DNA from: Serratia sp. DD3
GTDB lineage: Bacteria; Pseudomonadota; Gammaproteobacteria; Enterobacterales; Enterobacteriaceae
NCBI RefSeq assembly: GCF_000496755.2
Contig: NZ_AYKS02000118.1
Location: 1-64,000, forward strand
DNA: 64,000 bases
Reading direction: 5' to 3'
Shown: piece by piece, positions 35,945 to 44,025 of the stretch
Layout: the number at the start of each line of letters is the position of its first letter
Numbering within the stretch: position 1 is the stretch's first letter
Notes under the pieces: model-generated
Told to the model about the DNA's origin: nothing
The model's database searches: none
Seen by the model: the letters and a program-made list of their open reading frames with translations, nothing else
Position numbers and translations under genes: made by a program

Positions 35945-36518
35945 AATAACACTCCTATTTGTTACAATAGCGCAGCATTTGTTTTTTTACTCAGTTAATA
36001 ACCTAGCAAGTATGACTTGCGGCAGGAAATAATATAAAAATATATATGGTTCTATTTTTTGATTTTATTATTTTATACCCGTCATATATCAAGGCTCTTA
36101 ACAAAGAGAATAAACCGGAGGGCGATCTTATGCTTTCTTCTCATCTCTGCTGTCAGATAGCAACTTGTCCAGAATATCACTTTTCGATCACCAGCTGGGC
36201 CAGTTCACCATTCTGGTTGTGCATTGCAGTGATGGCATCGGTCAGTTGAGGGAAGCCAGGGTTCGGTAAAGCAAAAGGTAAATGCTTTGCTTGCCCTGGT
36301 GCGGAAAGCGTTGCTGCATGTAGGTGACGTGGTCAAGCTGTGGTCAAATCCGTTCCTGACCAGCTTGCGCTTCCCTCGCCACCTAACTCCATTCGTCAGA
36401 GCCCCGCTCCTTGGGGTAAACCGTAGGCACTGTTCAAAACGCCATGCGTTTTGTCCTGCAACTTCATTGAGCTTGGGTATATAATCGCACAAATTATTCA
36501 ACGAATTTGGAAACCAAG
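35945..36518. other. Intergenic region with gene remnant before yaiL
   Basis: No intact gene. Around 36073-36095 TATACCCGTCATATATCAAG is a half copy of the interspersed repeat. At about 36177-36272 the minus strand encodes a plausible C terminus (PNPGFPQLTDAITAMHNQNG then ELAQLVIEK and a stop), probably the end of a deleted gene I cannot identify. The segment 36280-36440 is GC-richer than its neighbours and unassigned. A TATAAT hexamer at 36480-36485 suits a yaiL promoter. Confidence 0.35.
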
Positions 36519-37058
36519 ATGACAAAGCTCACCTTACAAGAGCAGTTGCTAAAAGCGGGATTAGTGACCAGCAAAAAAGTGGCCAAAGTTCAAAGAACGG
36601 CTAAAAAGTCACGAGTTCAAGCTCGTGAGGCAAGAGAAGCGGTAGAAGAAAACAAAAAAGCACAACTTGAGCGTGATAAACAGCTTAGCGAACAACAAAA
36701 ACAAGCTGCGTTGTCGAAAGAATATAAAGCTCAGGTGAAGCAACTGATTGAAATGAACAGAATCGTTATTTCAAAAGGCGATATTGATTTCAACTTCACA
36801 GATAATAATTTGATTAAAAAAGTGGCAGTGGATAAGCCAACCCAAGCTCAGTTGATCAATGGCCGCCTCGCCATTGCTCGTTTGGTGGTTGATAGCAGTG
36901 GTGGCAGTGAATACGCCATCATCCCCGCCAGCGTCGCTGATAAAATTGCGCAACGAGATGCCAACAGTATTGTATTAAACAGTGCGCTGAGTCAGGAAGA
37001 GCAAGATGAAGACGATCCGTATGCCGATTTTAAAGTACCCGACGATTTAATGTGGTAA
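36519..37058 (+). CDS. yaiL: DUF2058 family protein YaiL
   Basis: A 179-residue protein, start ATG 36519 (a TTG 12 bp upstream is also in frame). It opens with TKLTLQEQLLKAGLVTSKKV and a strongly basic coiled-coil region rich in Lys, Arg and Glu (residues 15-75). The C-terminal half is the globular DUF2058 part (IVISKGDIDFNFTDNNLIKK) and the tail is acidic (EEQDEDDPYADF). YaiL has been described as a nucleoprotein/polynucleotide-associated protein; its function is not settled. A terminator follows at 37082. It marks the core-genome edge of the AvcID-bearing insert. Confidence 0.88.
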   Translation: MTKLTLQEQLLKAGLVTSKKVAKVQRTAKKSRVQAREAREAVEENKKAQLERDKQLSEQQKQAALSKEYKAQVKQLIEMNRIVISKGDIDFNFTDNNLIKKVAVDKPTQAQLINGRLAIARLVVDSSGGSEYAIIPASVADKIAQRDANSIVLNSALSQEEQDEDDPYADFKVPDDLMW

Positions 37059-37081
37059 TTAATTTTTCGGATGTGAATGGT

Positions 37082-37103
37082 GAAAAGCCCCAAGGGGCTT
37101 TTC
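37082..37103 (+). terminator. Rho-independent terminator of yaiL
   Basis: GAAAAGCCCC, loop AA, GGGGCTTTTC; a perfect 10-bp stem whose right arm includes the T-run, 23 bp after the yaiL stop. Confidence 0.85.
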
Positions 37104-37586
37104 ATTAAGGTTTTATCTTCACTCAGGGCATATGGAAAAACGCACGCTGGTAGTTGCTAGTGCCGTTACTATCAGGCTGATTGGGTTGTGTTTTTTGCTT
37201 CGTGATTTTTTCATCTCTACTACACTAATTATTATCCAGTGTGAACTATCTAGTGTAGTAAGTACCAGTCAGCATAAAGTCTAGCGGTTCGACATAAGAA
37301 AAGTCGCGGGAAGCGAGTATGCATAGATATAATGCACTTGCTTAGTCTATCTCATCCAGGACTTGTATGGATTCAAGCCATTCATGCAAAAAAATCAACC
37401 ATAGGGAAGCTTGTAATATATTGTTTTTATTATAAAAAATCTCACATAACATGACGAAATTTTTATATGAAAATCATGTATATAGTAGAGAATACAACAA
37501 TCTATACTAAATATAGTATTACCCTAGAATTAAGCCTTACAAACTTGATAAAGTTTCATTTTTAGCGTATATGAACAGTATACTCA
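37104..37586. other. AT-rich intergenic region upstream of the Avc module
   Basis: No gene recognised. TACTACACTA (37218-37227) and TAGTGTAGTA (37251-37260) form a perfect 10-bp inverted repeat with a 23-base spacer. From about 37380 on the sequence becomes very AT-rich, unlike yaiL, marking the acquired segment. Confidence 0.45.
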
Positions 37587-37614
37587 TTGAAAAAAAATGA
37601 GATGTAAGTATAAT
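37587..37614 (+). promoter_or_regulatory. Sigma-70 promoter of the avcI/avcD region
   Basis: TTGAAA at 37587-37592, a 16-bp spacer, and a consensus TATAAT at 37609-37614. Transcription would start near 37621, about 30 bp before the small ORF. Strong constitutive expression fits an RNA or peptide antitoxin leader. Confidence 0.7.
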
Positions 37615-37652
37615 CGCTCGGTTTTTATGTGACGAAATGTTAAGGAAAAATA

Positions 37653-37829
37653 ATGATTTACTTATTAAAGATGACTGAACAACAAAAAAAAATAGTGGAC
37701 CGAAATGAGTCTACTGATAACACTACATCTTTAAATAATGTTGAAAGTTTAGTTGAACGCAGAAAGGCCATTTCTCAAAGTAAAGCTAGAGAAAAAGTGT
37801 TGTTAGCATCGTCAAAAATCACTTGGTAA
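37653..37829 (+). CDS. Small ORF upstream of the AvcD-like gene
   Basis: A 58-residue ORF with a good ribosome site (AAGGA, 6-bp spacing) before the ATG at 37653. The product is hydrophilic and basic (MTEQQKKIVDRNESTDNTTS, later VERRKAISQSKAREKVLLAS) with no Cys or membrane segment. ATG at 37671 is an alternative start, giving MTEQQKK. I do not recognise a family. In known Avc systems small ORFs overlap the AvcI RNA and are not required for it, so this may be either an expressed peptide or an incidental frame in the RNA. Its promoter and ribosome site argue that it is translated. Confidence 0.5.
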   Translation: MIYLLKMTEQQKKIVDRNESTDNTTSLNNVESLVERRKAISQSKAREKVLLASSKITW

Positions 37830-37846
37830 TATATTAAAATTAGTAA

Positions 37847-37876
37847 ATTTTTATTTTTATTTTTATTTTTATTTTT
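37847..37876. repeat. Hexanucleotide tandem repeat (ATTTTT)5
   Basis: Five perfect copies of ATTTTT lie 92-121 bp before the AvcD-like start codon, inside the presumed leader. Tracts like this change copy number by slippage and could tune expression. In RNA the U-rich tract could also be a processing or terminator-like element. Confidence 0.8.
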
Positions 37877-37967
37877 ATAAAATGATTTATATCATTCACC
37901 TGATTGCAACCTTATCAATAGATGTTATATATAAACTCAATCAATTATTTATATCTGGAGTGAATAC

Positions 37968-39473
37968 ATGGCACATTCAGCTGAGAATATTATTCCTGTT
38001 CAATTGAAAGAAAGACATAATTCTGATAGCATTAATGATATCAAAGGACGGCGCTCCCAAGAGCTTATTATTGGCCTATGTGGAGCAATTGGCTCTGGAA
38101 TAAAAACTCTTAAAGAGCAAGTCATTTTTTGCCTCAAACAAAATGGTTATCATGTAGAGCACATCAGGATAAGTGATTTAATATCTGAGTTCACGAAGGT
38201 TAGCACATCAAGGCTAAATAACTTCGAGCGATATAATAAATTGCAAGATCTTGGTGACACACTTAGAGAAGAAAATAAAAATTTCATTTGTGCTGAACTT
38301 GCAATCCTGCGGATTCAAGAATTGCGTGAAGAAGTATATGGTAAAGATACTCGAGAACTAACAAAAAACACAAAGAAAACAGCTTATATAATCGACCAAA
38401 TAAAACATCCTTCAGAAGTAGAACTTCTAAATCAAGTATATAAAAATAATTTCTATCTTGTTGGATTATTACGAACTGTAGCCGAGCGTGTACAGAATTT
38501 AAAAGACGAAGGAATTAGTGAAGATAACGTCCAGAAAATTATAGAAAGGGATAGGAAATCCTCAGAAAAATTTGGCCAACAAGTAGAGGAAACTTTACAG
38601 TTAGCAGATTTTTTTATTAAAAACCTTGACACTGAGGTAATGAAAAAGTCGGTTCAACGTTTTATTGATTTAATACATAGCGCAAATAATCTTACCCCGA
38701 CCAAAGATGAATCAGGAATGTATGCTGCATATTCGGCATCTTTGGGATCAGCATGTTTATCACGTCAAGTAGGTGCATCTATAATGGATGTGTCTGGAAG
38801 TATAATTGCTACAGGTAGAAATGATGTTCCAGAATACGGTGGCGGGCTTTATACATCAGAGAGTAAAAAAGATAGGCGGTGCTTTAATAAAAATGGTTGT
38901 CATAATGATAAACATAAAGCCCTTTTAAAAATGGAAATCACAAATATTTTAAAAAGATGTAAACAACAAGACGCTGAGCAACTTGCTGAAGAAATAATGA
39001 AAGAAACCAAAGCGAAGTATTTAATAGAGTACTCACGAGCTGTTCATGCAGAAATGGATGCTATTGTTTCTCTGGCTAGAAATACAAGCATGGGAACAAC
39101 TGGGAATACTTTATATTGTACTACTTATCCTTGCCATGTCTGTGCTCGTCATATTGTCGCAGCAGGCTTGCTGCGTGTTGTATATATCGAACCATATGAA
39201 AAAAGCCTAGCCTTGCAGTTGCATGATGATACGATTTGTCAGTCAGATCAGACTCCATCACCTGATAAAGTTTTGTTTGAAAACTTTGAAGGTGTAGCTC
39301 CCAAGAGATATGCGAAATTTTTCGGCTACAATAGGAAAAGAAAAGATAGCCAAGGTAAGCCAATTACATATAGTGTTGAGGAATCTTATCATGTTGACAC
39401 ACAATATCTTGATAGCTATTCTGATTACGAGTCTAAAGTAATCAATAATGTCAAAGCTAAATTTGATTTGTAA
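37968..39473 (+). CDS. avcD: AvcD-like anti-phage (deoxy)cytidine deaminase with P-loop domain
   Basis: A 501-residue two-domain protein; the ATG follows TGGAGTG. Residues about 28-230 are a P-loop kinase-like domain starting LIIGLCGAIGSGIKTLKEQV, with the variant glycine loop typical of this family. Residues about 260-490 are a deoxycytidylate-deaminase domain with the zinc ligands in HAEMDAI (near residue 361) and PCHVCARHI (near 389). This matches AvcD/defensive dCTP-dCMP deaminases, which deplete cytosine deoxynucleotides when phage infection removes their RNA antitoxin. All catalytic residues seem present. Its base composition is AT-rich compared with neighbours, indicating transfer. Confidence 0.87.
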   Translation: MAHSAENIIPVQLKERHNSDSINDIKGRRSQELIIGLCGAIGSGIKTLKEQVIFCLKQNGYHVEHIRISDLISEFTKVSTSRLNNFERYNKLQDLGDTLREENKNFICAELAILRIQELREEVYGKDTRELTKNTKKTAYIIDQIKHPSEVELLNQVYKNNFYLVGLLRTVAERVQNLKDEGISEDNVQKIIERDRKSSEKFGQQVEETLQLADFFIKNLDTEVMKKSVQRFIDLIHSANNLTPTKDESGMYAAYSASLGSACLSRQVGASIMDVSGSIIATGRNDVPEYGGGLYTSESKKDRRCFNKNGCHNDKHKALLKMEITNILKRCKQQDAEQLAEEIMKETKAKYLIEYSRAVHAEMDAIVSLARNTSMGTTGNTLYCTTYPCHVCARHIVAAGLLRVVYIEPYEKSLALQLHDDTICQSDQTPSPDKVLFENFEGVAPKRYAKFFGYNRKRKDSQGKPITYSVEESYHVDTQYLDSYSDYESKVINNVKAKFDL

Positions 39474-39529
39474 TTATATCTAGCGCTACTATTCTTTCGA
39501 CATATAAGTTAATGGAAATTAATTCATGA

Positions 39530-39567
39530 CAAGGATCATTAAAAAATTTAATAATGATCCTTGTTTT
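39530..39567 (+). terminator. Rho-independent terminator of the AvcD-like gene
   Basis: CAAGGATCATT at 39530-39540 and AATGATCCTTG at 39553-39563 form a perfect 11-bp stem, followed by TTTT. It closes the module 57 bp after the stop codon. Confidence 0.85.
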
Positions 39568-39783
39568 CAATTTATTAATCAAAGGGAATTATACCTCAAT
39601 ACATATATCATTCCAAATACGAATGAGTTAACTTGATTTTTATTAGTATTTAGGGCTGGATTCACTTTATAATCCTAGTAACATAATAGGTCATCGGGAT
39701 TACCTGTTTTCCGCCTATAAGAAAATATAATTATTTCGGATGAAGTTATACATTTTTATTTAATTAATCACAATGATTGCACT
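39568..39783. other. Intergenic region between Avc module and antitoxin remnants
   Basis: AT-rich, no gene recognised. The region ends in the operator-like repeats of the RelB-type gene. Confidence 0.4.
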
Positions 39784-39817
39784 ACAAATGTAATGCATTA
39801 TGGTGTGTTACATCTGT
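39784..39817. promoter_or_regulatory. Inverted-repeat operator of the RelB/DinJ-type gene
   Basis: ACAAATGTAA (39784-39793) and TTACATCTGT (39808-39817) are inverted repeats with one mismatch and a 14-base spacer, 19 bp before the antitoxin start. RelB/DinJ ribbon-helix-helix antitoxins bind such sites. Confidence 0.5.
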
Positions 39818-39835
39818 AATGGCAGAGGAATACAA

Positions 39836-40091
39836 ATGAGCACCATACAAATCCGTGTAGATGAGGAATTATAAAGGAATGCATATTATGCGTCTTGAAA
39901 AACTTAATCTTTCCCCATCCGATGTATTACGGTTATTTCTGCGTTATGTCGCTGAGCATGAAAAGCTGCCGTTTGCTGAGGTGTCTGTGATAGTGGGCGA
40001 GCAAGATGAAGATGCCGATATTCTGGCGGTGGTTCGTGAACGCTTGAAAACTCCAACCAAACGGATAAGGGTAGATCTTGATGATATTTAA
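39836..40091 (+). pseudogene. RelB/DinJ-family antitoxin with stop and frameshift
   Basis: The start MSTIQIRVDEEL is the ribbon-helix-helix N terminus of RelB/DinJ antitoxins. Codon 13 is TAA where a Lys codon is expected, and about nine codons later an extra base shifts the frame; the remainder (LEKLNLSPSDVLRLFLRYVA through IRVDLDDI) continues in another frame. The full product would have about 85 residues. No YafQ/RelE toxin gene follows. Restart at the ATG near 39888 could give the C-terminal 68 residues but without the DNA-binding strand. Confidence 0.72.
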
Positions 40092-40129
40092 TATTGAGTT
40101 TTACGCATGTGCATTAAAGGAGGCAAATT

Positions 40130-40387
40130 ATACACACCACTCGTCTGAAAAAGGTTGCCGATTCAGTCATGCTGACGGTGCCACCAGCGCGGCTCAATGC
40201 CCTTTCGTTGGGCTCAGGTAGCGAAGTAGGCCTGATCATTGATAATGGCTGGCTGATTGTTGAACCGCTCAGGTCTCCGCAGGATGCTCTCACTGAACGG
40301 CTAGCGCAGTGTGACCCACCAGTTGAACTCAGTGCAGAAGAGCGTGAATGGATTGATGCACCTGCCGCTGGCGGTGAGGTAATCTGA
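40130..40387 (+). pseudogene. MazE-like antitoxin with start codon lost (ATA)
   Basis: A complete antitoxin frame follows a perfect AAAGGAGG site (40116-40123), but the codon at start position 40130 is ATA where family members have ATG: HTTRLKKVADSVMLTVPPAR, then SGSEVGLIIDNGWLIVEPLR and an acidic tail (ELSAEEREWIDAP). Initiation at the internal ATG 40169 would remove the beta strand that forms the AbrB-fold dimer. The remaining 85 codons are free of stops, so the change looks recent. Confidence 0.68.
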
Positions 40388-40388
40388 C

Positions 40389-40445
40389 ATGGAAAGAGGT
40401 GAAATCCGACCTTACAGGTTCAATACCGAGGGAGACGCCATATAA
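40389..40445 (+). pseudogene. First codons of a deleted MazF-type toxin gene
   Basis: One base after the antitoxin stop an ATG opens MERGEI, the usual start of MazF-type toxins partnered with this antitoxin class. After six codons the match ends (RPYRFNTEG and a stop), so the toxin is deleted. An orphaned antitoxin can afford to decay, which fits the ATA start. Confidence 0.5.
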
Positions 40446-40468
40446 GCGGCAATATGCTTATCTCCCTC
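40428..40468. terminator. Nested hairpin at the end of the accessory insert
   Basis: GAGGGA (40428) pairs with TCCCTC (40463) and inside it ATAAGC pairs with GCTTAT. It lies between the toxin relic and the phnX stop, so it could terminate either side; no clear T-run. Confidence 0.35.
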
Positions 40469-40511
40469 TAACGCCAAAATCATCACTCCCTGATATTAAT
40501 AAAAGCCTTGC

Positions 40512-41321
40512 TTAAGGCCGCTCACCTTTTTGCAAGCGACTATTGATATCGGCAATCACTGGTAAAATATCTGCCAAGGTGTCGATAACATAGTGTGCGC
40601 CTGCTTGTTGCAGCTTCGCCTTAGCTGGTTCTCGCCGGGCGGTGATCGCCTGTTCACTCATGGCCTGATATTCCTCCCAGGTGGCACCAAACTCATTGCC
40701 GGAAACCGCCAGCCCTACGGTCCACATACCGGCGTTGAGCCCTTCGGTAATACCCGGTACCGAATCATCCACCTTGATGCAACGATGCACGCCATCAATA
40801 CCCAACTCAATCACGTTGGCAAGTGCCATCCAGGGGCCAGGGCGACCGCCTGCTTTCAGGTCGTCGCTTGCCACCCAATAATCTGGCGTATATCCCTGTT
40901 CTGCGGCAGCAGGGACCAGAGCCTCCATCACTTGGCGCGGGTAGCCAGAGCAAGAACCGATGCGCATCCCCTGTTGTTGCAACATCGCCAGCACCGGTAA
41001 TACCCCAGCAATAGGCGTGGCAAAATTGGTCACTGCCTCAATTTGCAGCGGCATAAAGGTGCGATAGAGGTGCTCCACCTCTTGGTCACTCATCGGGTGA
41101 CCAAAACGTTCCTGCCAGCGGCTATCTACCGATGGCAAACGCCCTAAAGCGGTAATATGAGCGCGTTTTGCTAGCCCCATCGGCTGACGGGCTTCATCCA
41201 GGCTCACCGGGAAATCATAGGCACGGGAGAAGGCTTCAACAAAGATGGAGGTTGGGGCAAAGGAACCGAAATCGACCACGGTGCCCGCCCAATCCAGGAT
41301 CAGTGCTTGTACATCAGACAT
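40512..41321 (-). CDS. phnX: Phosphonoacetaldehyde hydrolase PhnX
   Basis: A 269-residue HAD-superfamily phosphonatase that splits phosphonoacetaldehyde into acetaldehyde and phosphate. The nucleophile Asp is in [14 protein letters not shown], the Schiff-base Lys in MGLAKRAHI, and the acidic motif in [11 protein letters not shown]. Start ATG 41321 has an AGGAG box; a longer frame to 41351 has no advantage. It overlaps the end of the upstream aminotransferase-fold gene by 8 bp, as the last gene of phnW-pbfA-phnX. Confidence 0.93.
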   Translation of the reverse strand: MSDVQALILDWAGTVVDFGSFAPTSIFVEAFSRAYDFPVSLDEARQPMGLAKRAHITALGRLPSVDSRWQERFGHPMSDQEVEHLYRTFMPLQIEAVTNFATPIAGVLPVLAMLQQQGMRIGSCSGYPRQVMEALVPAAAEQGYTPDYWVASDDLKAGGRPGPWMALANVIELGIDGVHRCIKVDDSVPGITEGLNAGMWTVGLAVSGNEFGATWEEYQAMSEQAITARREPAKAKLQQAGAHYVIDTLADILPVIADINSRLQKGERP

Positions 41322-42708
41322 GGGAATACTCCTGTTCAACGGTGGTTTCAACCTGGCTCAATGCCAGATCAAGAATAGCAATGGCACGCGCAAGTTCGGC
41401 GCGGCTAATGGTGAGCGGTGGTGACAGTTGGATCACATTGCCCTGCGAGACTTTGAAACTGAGCCCAAGTGACAAGCAACGATAGAGCAGTTGTTCTGCC
41501 TCTTTGGTTGCTCGTTCACGGCTTTGGTGGTTACGCACCAGATCAAGCGCCCACAGCAGGCCGGTCCCCCGTACTTGACCGATCAGCGGGTGACGGTGAG
41601 CCAACTTGGCTAACTCATCCGCCATAAAGTCCCCATCGGCAACCACCTTGGCGAGAAGCTGTTCCTCGCGGATCACCTCAATGGTGGCCAAGGCCGCAGC
41701 ACAACCGATGGGGCTTTTCTCATGGGTATAGTGACCCAGGGAAATCGCCGCCGCCTGATTGAAACGATCACGGGTGATCAAGGCAGCAAAGGGCACGATG
41801 CCCCCGCCTAATCCCTTCCCCAGGCAGATGATATCAGGCTCAATACCAAAGTGTTCGAAGCTGAACCAGTGCCCGGTGCGCCCCAGGGCGTTGGGGATCT
41901 CATCAACAATCAACAACACACCATGGCGATCGCAAATCTCGCGGATGCGTTGCCAATACGCCTTGGAGGGCACCTGTACATCGGTATTGCGGATAGGTTC
42001 GGCAATAAAGGCACCGATCCCGCCCTCTTTTTCAATCACATATTCAAGGTAATCGGCGTAGTGCAGGTCTTCCCCTTCGCCACGATACCAAACCCCGCGA
42101 TAGCGAGTCGGCGGTGGAATACGCTCCACTCCCGCCATCAGCGGCCCCATGCCAGCACGGAAGCAGGCCTCTCCGCCGACGGCAATAGCATCAAGGGAGG
42201 CACCGTGGAACGCATCCCACAAAGAAACCACTTTGCTGTTGCCGGTAATAAAGCGGGCCAGTTTGAGGGCTATCCCCACCACTTCGCTGCCACCAGGGGC
42301 AAACAGCACCCGGTTAAGGTCACCAGGGGCCAATTCAGCGAGGGTGCGGGCGCACTCGATAGCGATAGGGTGAGTATAACGCCGTGGCACAAATGGCAGT
42401 GATGCCAGTTGCTGTTGTACCCGTTTCACCACCTTGGGGTGGCCGTGCCCAAGTTGGTGCACGTTGTTACCATGAAAATCAAGATATTGCTTACCTGACT
42501 GGCTGGTGAGGAGCGCGCCTTCAGCAGCCGTCAGCACATCAAGGCAGGGCGTTGATAGCGCCTGATGGAGAAAGTAGCGGCTATCTTCAGCCAGGGACTC
42601 TTGAGTGGCTGCGCTTTGTTCGGCCCACCACTGCTCCCGGGCCGCACTTTGGTTGATATCCCCTTCCGTGTCCGCCCCACCAGCGGGTAGTATCAACGGG
42701 TGTTTCAT
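41314..42708 (-). CDS. pbfA: PbfA-like 1-hydroxy-2-aminoethylphosphonate ammonia-lyase
   Basis: A 464-residue class III aminotransferase-fold PLP enzyme; ATG 42708 overlaps the phnW stop by 4 bp, while the longer frame to 42933 runs inside phnW. The PLP Lys lies in [20 protein letters not shown] and the Asp in [15 protein letters not shown]. Genes of this family between phnW and phnX encode PbfA, which eliminates ammonia from (R)-1-hydroxy-2-aminoethylphosphonate to give phosphonoacetaldehyde for PhnX. The assignment rests on gene position and fold; ordinary transamination cannot be excluded by eye. Confidence 0.78.
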   Translation of the reverse strand: MKHPLILPAGGADTEGDINQSAAREQWWAEQSAATQESLAEDSRYFLHQALSTPCLDVLTAAEGALLTSQSGKQYLDFHGNNVHQLGHGHPKVVKRVQQQLASLPFVPRRYTHPIAIECARTLAELAPGDLNRVLFAPGGSEVVGIALKLARFITGNSKVVSLWDAFHGASLDAIAVGGEACFRAGMGPLMAGVERIPPPTRYRGVWYRGEGEDLHYADYLEYVIEKEGGIGAFIAEPIRNTDVQVPSKAYWQRIREICDRHGVLLIVDEIPNALGRTGHWFSFEHFGIEPDIICLGKGLGGGIVPFAALITRDRFNQAAAISLGHYTHEKSPIGCAAALATIEVIREEQLLAKVVADGDFMADELAKLAHRHPLIGQVRGTGLLWALDLVRNHQSRERATKEAEQLLYRCLSLGLSFKVSQGNVIQLSPPLTISRAELARAIAILDLALSQVETTVEQEYSHV

Positions 42709-43850
42709 GCGTTGGCTTCCAGCCAGTAGCTGGCTTGCTGTATCGCCGCCAATAACTGCTGAATTTGCTGTGGGGTGACATTGCCGATATTGCCGATGCG
42801 AAAACAATCCGCTTTCGAGACTTTGCCTGGATAGATCACAAACCCCTGTGCTTTGAGGCGCTGGTAAAAATCGACAAAACGGTAATCGGGATGAGTCGGG
42901 GAATAGAAGGCGGTGATAATCGGAGATTGCCACTCCTTGGGCAACAACGGTTCAAAACCGAGCGCCTGCATTCCGGCTACCAACGTGTGTTGGTTTTCCT
43001 GATAACGTTGATAGCGTGCGCTGACGCCGCCTTCTTCATCCAACTCGCGCAACGCCTGGGCAAAGGCTAATACTGTATGGGTCGGGGAGGTAAAACGCCA
43101 TTTCCCCCCCTGTTGTTCCATGGTTTGCCACTGGGCATGAAGGTCAAGAGAGACTGAACGGGCTTTACCGGCACAAGCGGCCAAGGCGGCGCGACGGGCA
43201 ATAACAAAACCAAAACCCGGTACGCCCTGAATGCACTTGTTGGCTGAGCTGATAAGAAACTCGACACCAAGCTGGCCGATATCAAAAGGAATGCCGCCAA
43301 AGCTGCTCATTGCATCGAGGATCAGGCGGATCCCATGGCGTTGACAGAGGCTGGCAACCTGTTCCAAGGGGTTCAACATACCGGTGGTGGTTTCGCAGTG
43401 AACCATGGCCAGATGGCTGATTTCAGGGTGCCTTATCAACAGTTCTTCCAGATCCTGCACCTCTGGGCGGGCGGTTTCACCACAATCCAGCACCCGATGG
43501 TTCAGCCCCAGACATTGAGCCATCTCCACCATCCGGGCACCGTAGGCTCCGTTGTTGACAATCAGCACGCAGTCATCAGCACCCAATGCGGACCCCAGTA
43601 CGCTCTCTACCACATAGCTGCCACTGCCTTGCAGTAATACCGCGCTGTAATCGTTGGCAAATTCCGGGCTGGTTGCCAGGCGCACCAGTTCACGGCGGAT
43701 GGGTTCCACCACGCCAAGATTATAATCAGCATCCCAGGTACAGCTGTCTTGTAACATCGCCGCTCGCACGGAAGCCGTGGTGGACAGAGGGCCCGGGGTC
43801 AACAATAGATAATCGACAGCCTCTTGTGTAGGGGGAATATGGGTCATCAT
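42705..43850 (-). CDS. phnW: 2-aminoethylphosphonate:pyruvate transaminase PhnW
   Basis: An aminotransferase class V enzyme of 381 residues that converts 2-aminoethylphosphonate and pyruvate to phosphonoacetaldehyde and alanine. The start ATGATG at 43845-43850 follows AGAGAG; the N terminus [20 protein letters not shown] is typical of PhnW. The PLP Lys is in [20 protein letters not shown]. First gene of the catabolic operon, divergent from phnR, with the operator at 43863-43874 in its leader. Confidence 0.93.
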   Translation of the reverse strand: MMTHIPPTQEAVDYLLLTPGPLSTTASVRAAMLQDSCTWDADYNLGVVEPIRRELVRLATSPEFANDYSAVLLQGSGSYVVESVLGSALGADDCVLIVNNGAYGARMVEMAQCLGLNHRVLDCGETARPEVQDLEELLIRHPEISHLAMVHCETTTGMLNPLEQVASLCQRHGIRLILDAMSSFGGIPFDIGQLGVEFLISSANKCIQGVPGFGFVIARRAALAACAGKARSVSLDLHAQWQTMEQQGGKWRFTSPTHTVLAFAQALRELDEEGGVSARYQRYQENQHTLVAGMQALGFEPLLPKEWQSPIITAFYSPTHPDYRFVDFYQRLKAQGFVIYPGKVSKADCFRIGNIGNVTPQQIQQLLAAIQQASYWLEANA

Positions 43851-43862
43851 TACGCTCTCTTT

Positions 43863-43874
43863 TGGTATAGACCA
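43863..43874. promoter_or_regulatory. PhnR operator candidate 1 (phnW leader)
   Basis: TGGTATAGACCA, 12 bp before the phnW start codon. The same palindromic dodecamer recurs at 45976, with variants at 43999 and 44804. Confidence 0.65.
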
Positions 43875-43998
43875 GAATAAAGCCATTGTGAGCAACTTAT
43901 TCGACCAGGTCAAAGGGGGTGCCTATCGTGCAACAAAAAATTCATGTTTCACGCCCTTGATGAGATAAGCTCTCTGTTCCGGCTTTATTGGTTATTAC

Positions 43999-44010
43999 TG
44001 GTCTTGACCA
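43999..44010. promoter_or_regulatory. PhnR operator candidate 2 (phnR leader)
   Basis: TGGTCTTGACCA, 15 bp before the phnR start. The GGTCnnGACC form is typical of GntR/HutC-class operators and suggests autoregulation. Confidence 0.6.
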
Positions 44011-44025
44011 ACACCAAGGTTCATC

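Larger units (their letters stand above)
37621..37967 (+). ncRNA. Candidate AvcI-type antitoxin RNA / leader
   Basis: In Vibrio cholerae and relatives, avcD is directly preceded by AvcI, a small RNA that restrains AvcD and decays when phage shuts down host transcription. Here a strong promoter fires into a 347-base transcribed leader before the AvcD-like gene, with a 58-codon ORF and a U-rich hexamer tract. Position and promoter fit AvcI; no sequence similarity could be tested and the 3' end is unknown, so boundaries are nominal. Confidence 0.4.

Noticed and set aside
36205..36525. 106-codon minus-strand frame before yaiL
   Set aside because: It overlaps the yaiL start and has no family likeness. 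The only credible coding trace here is the short C terminus in another frame.
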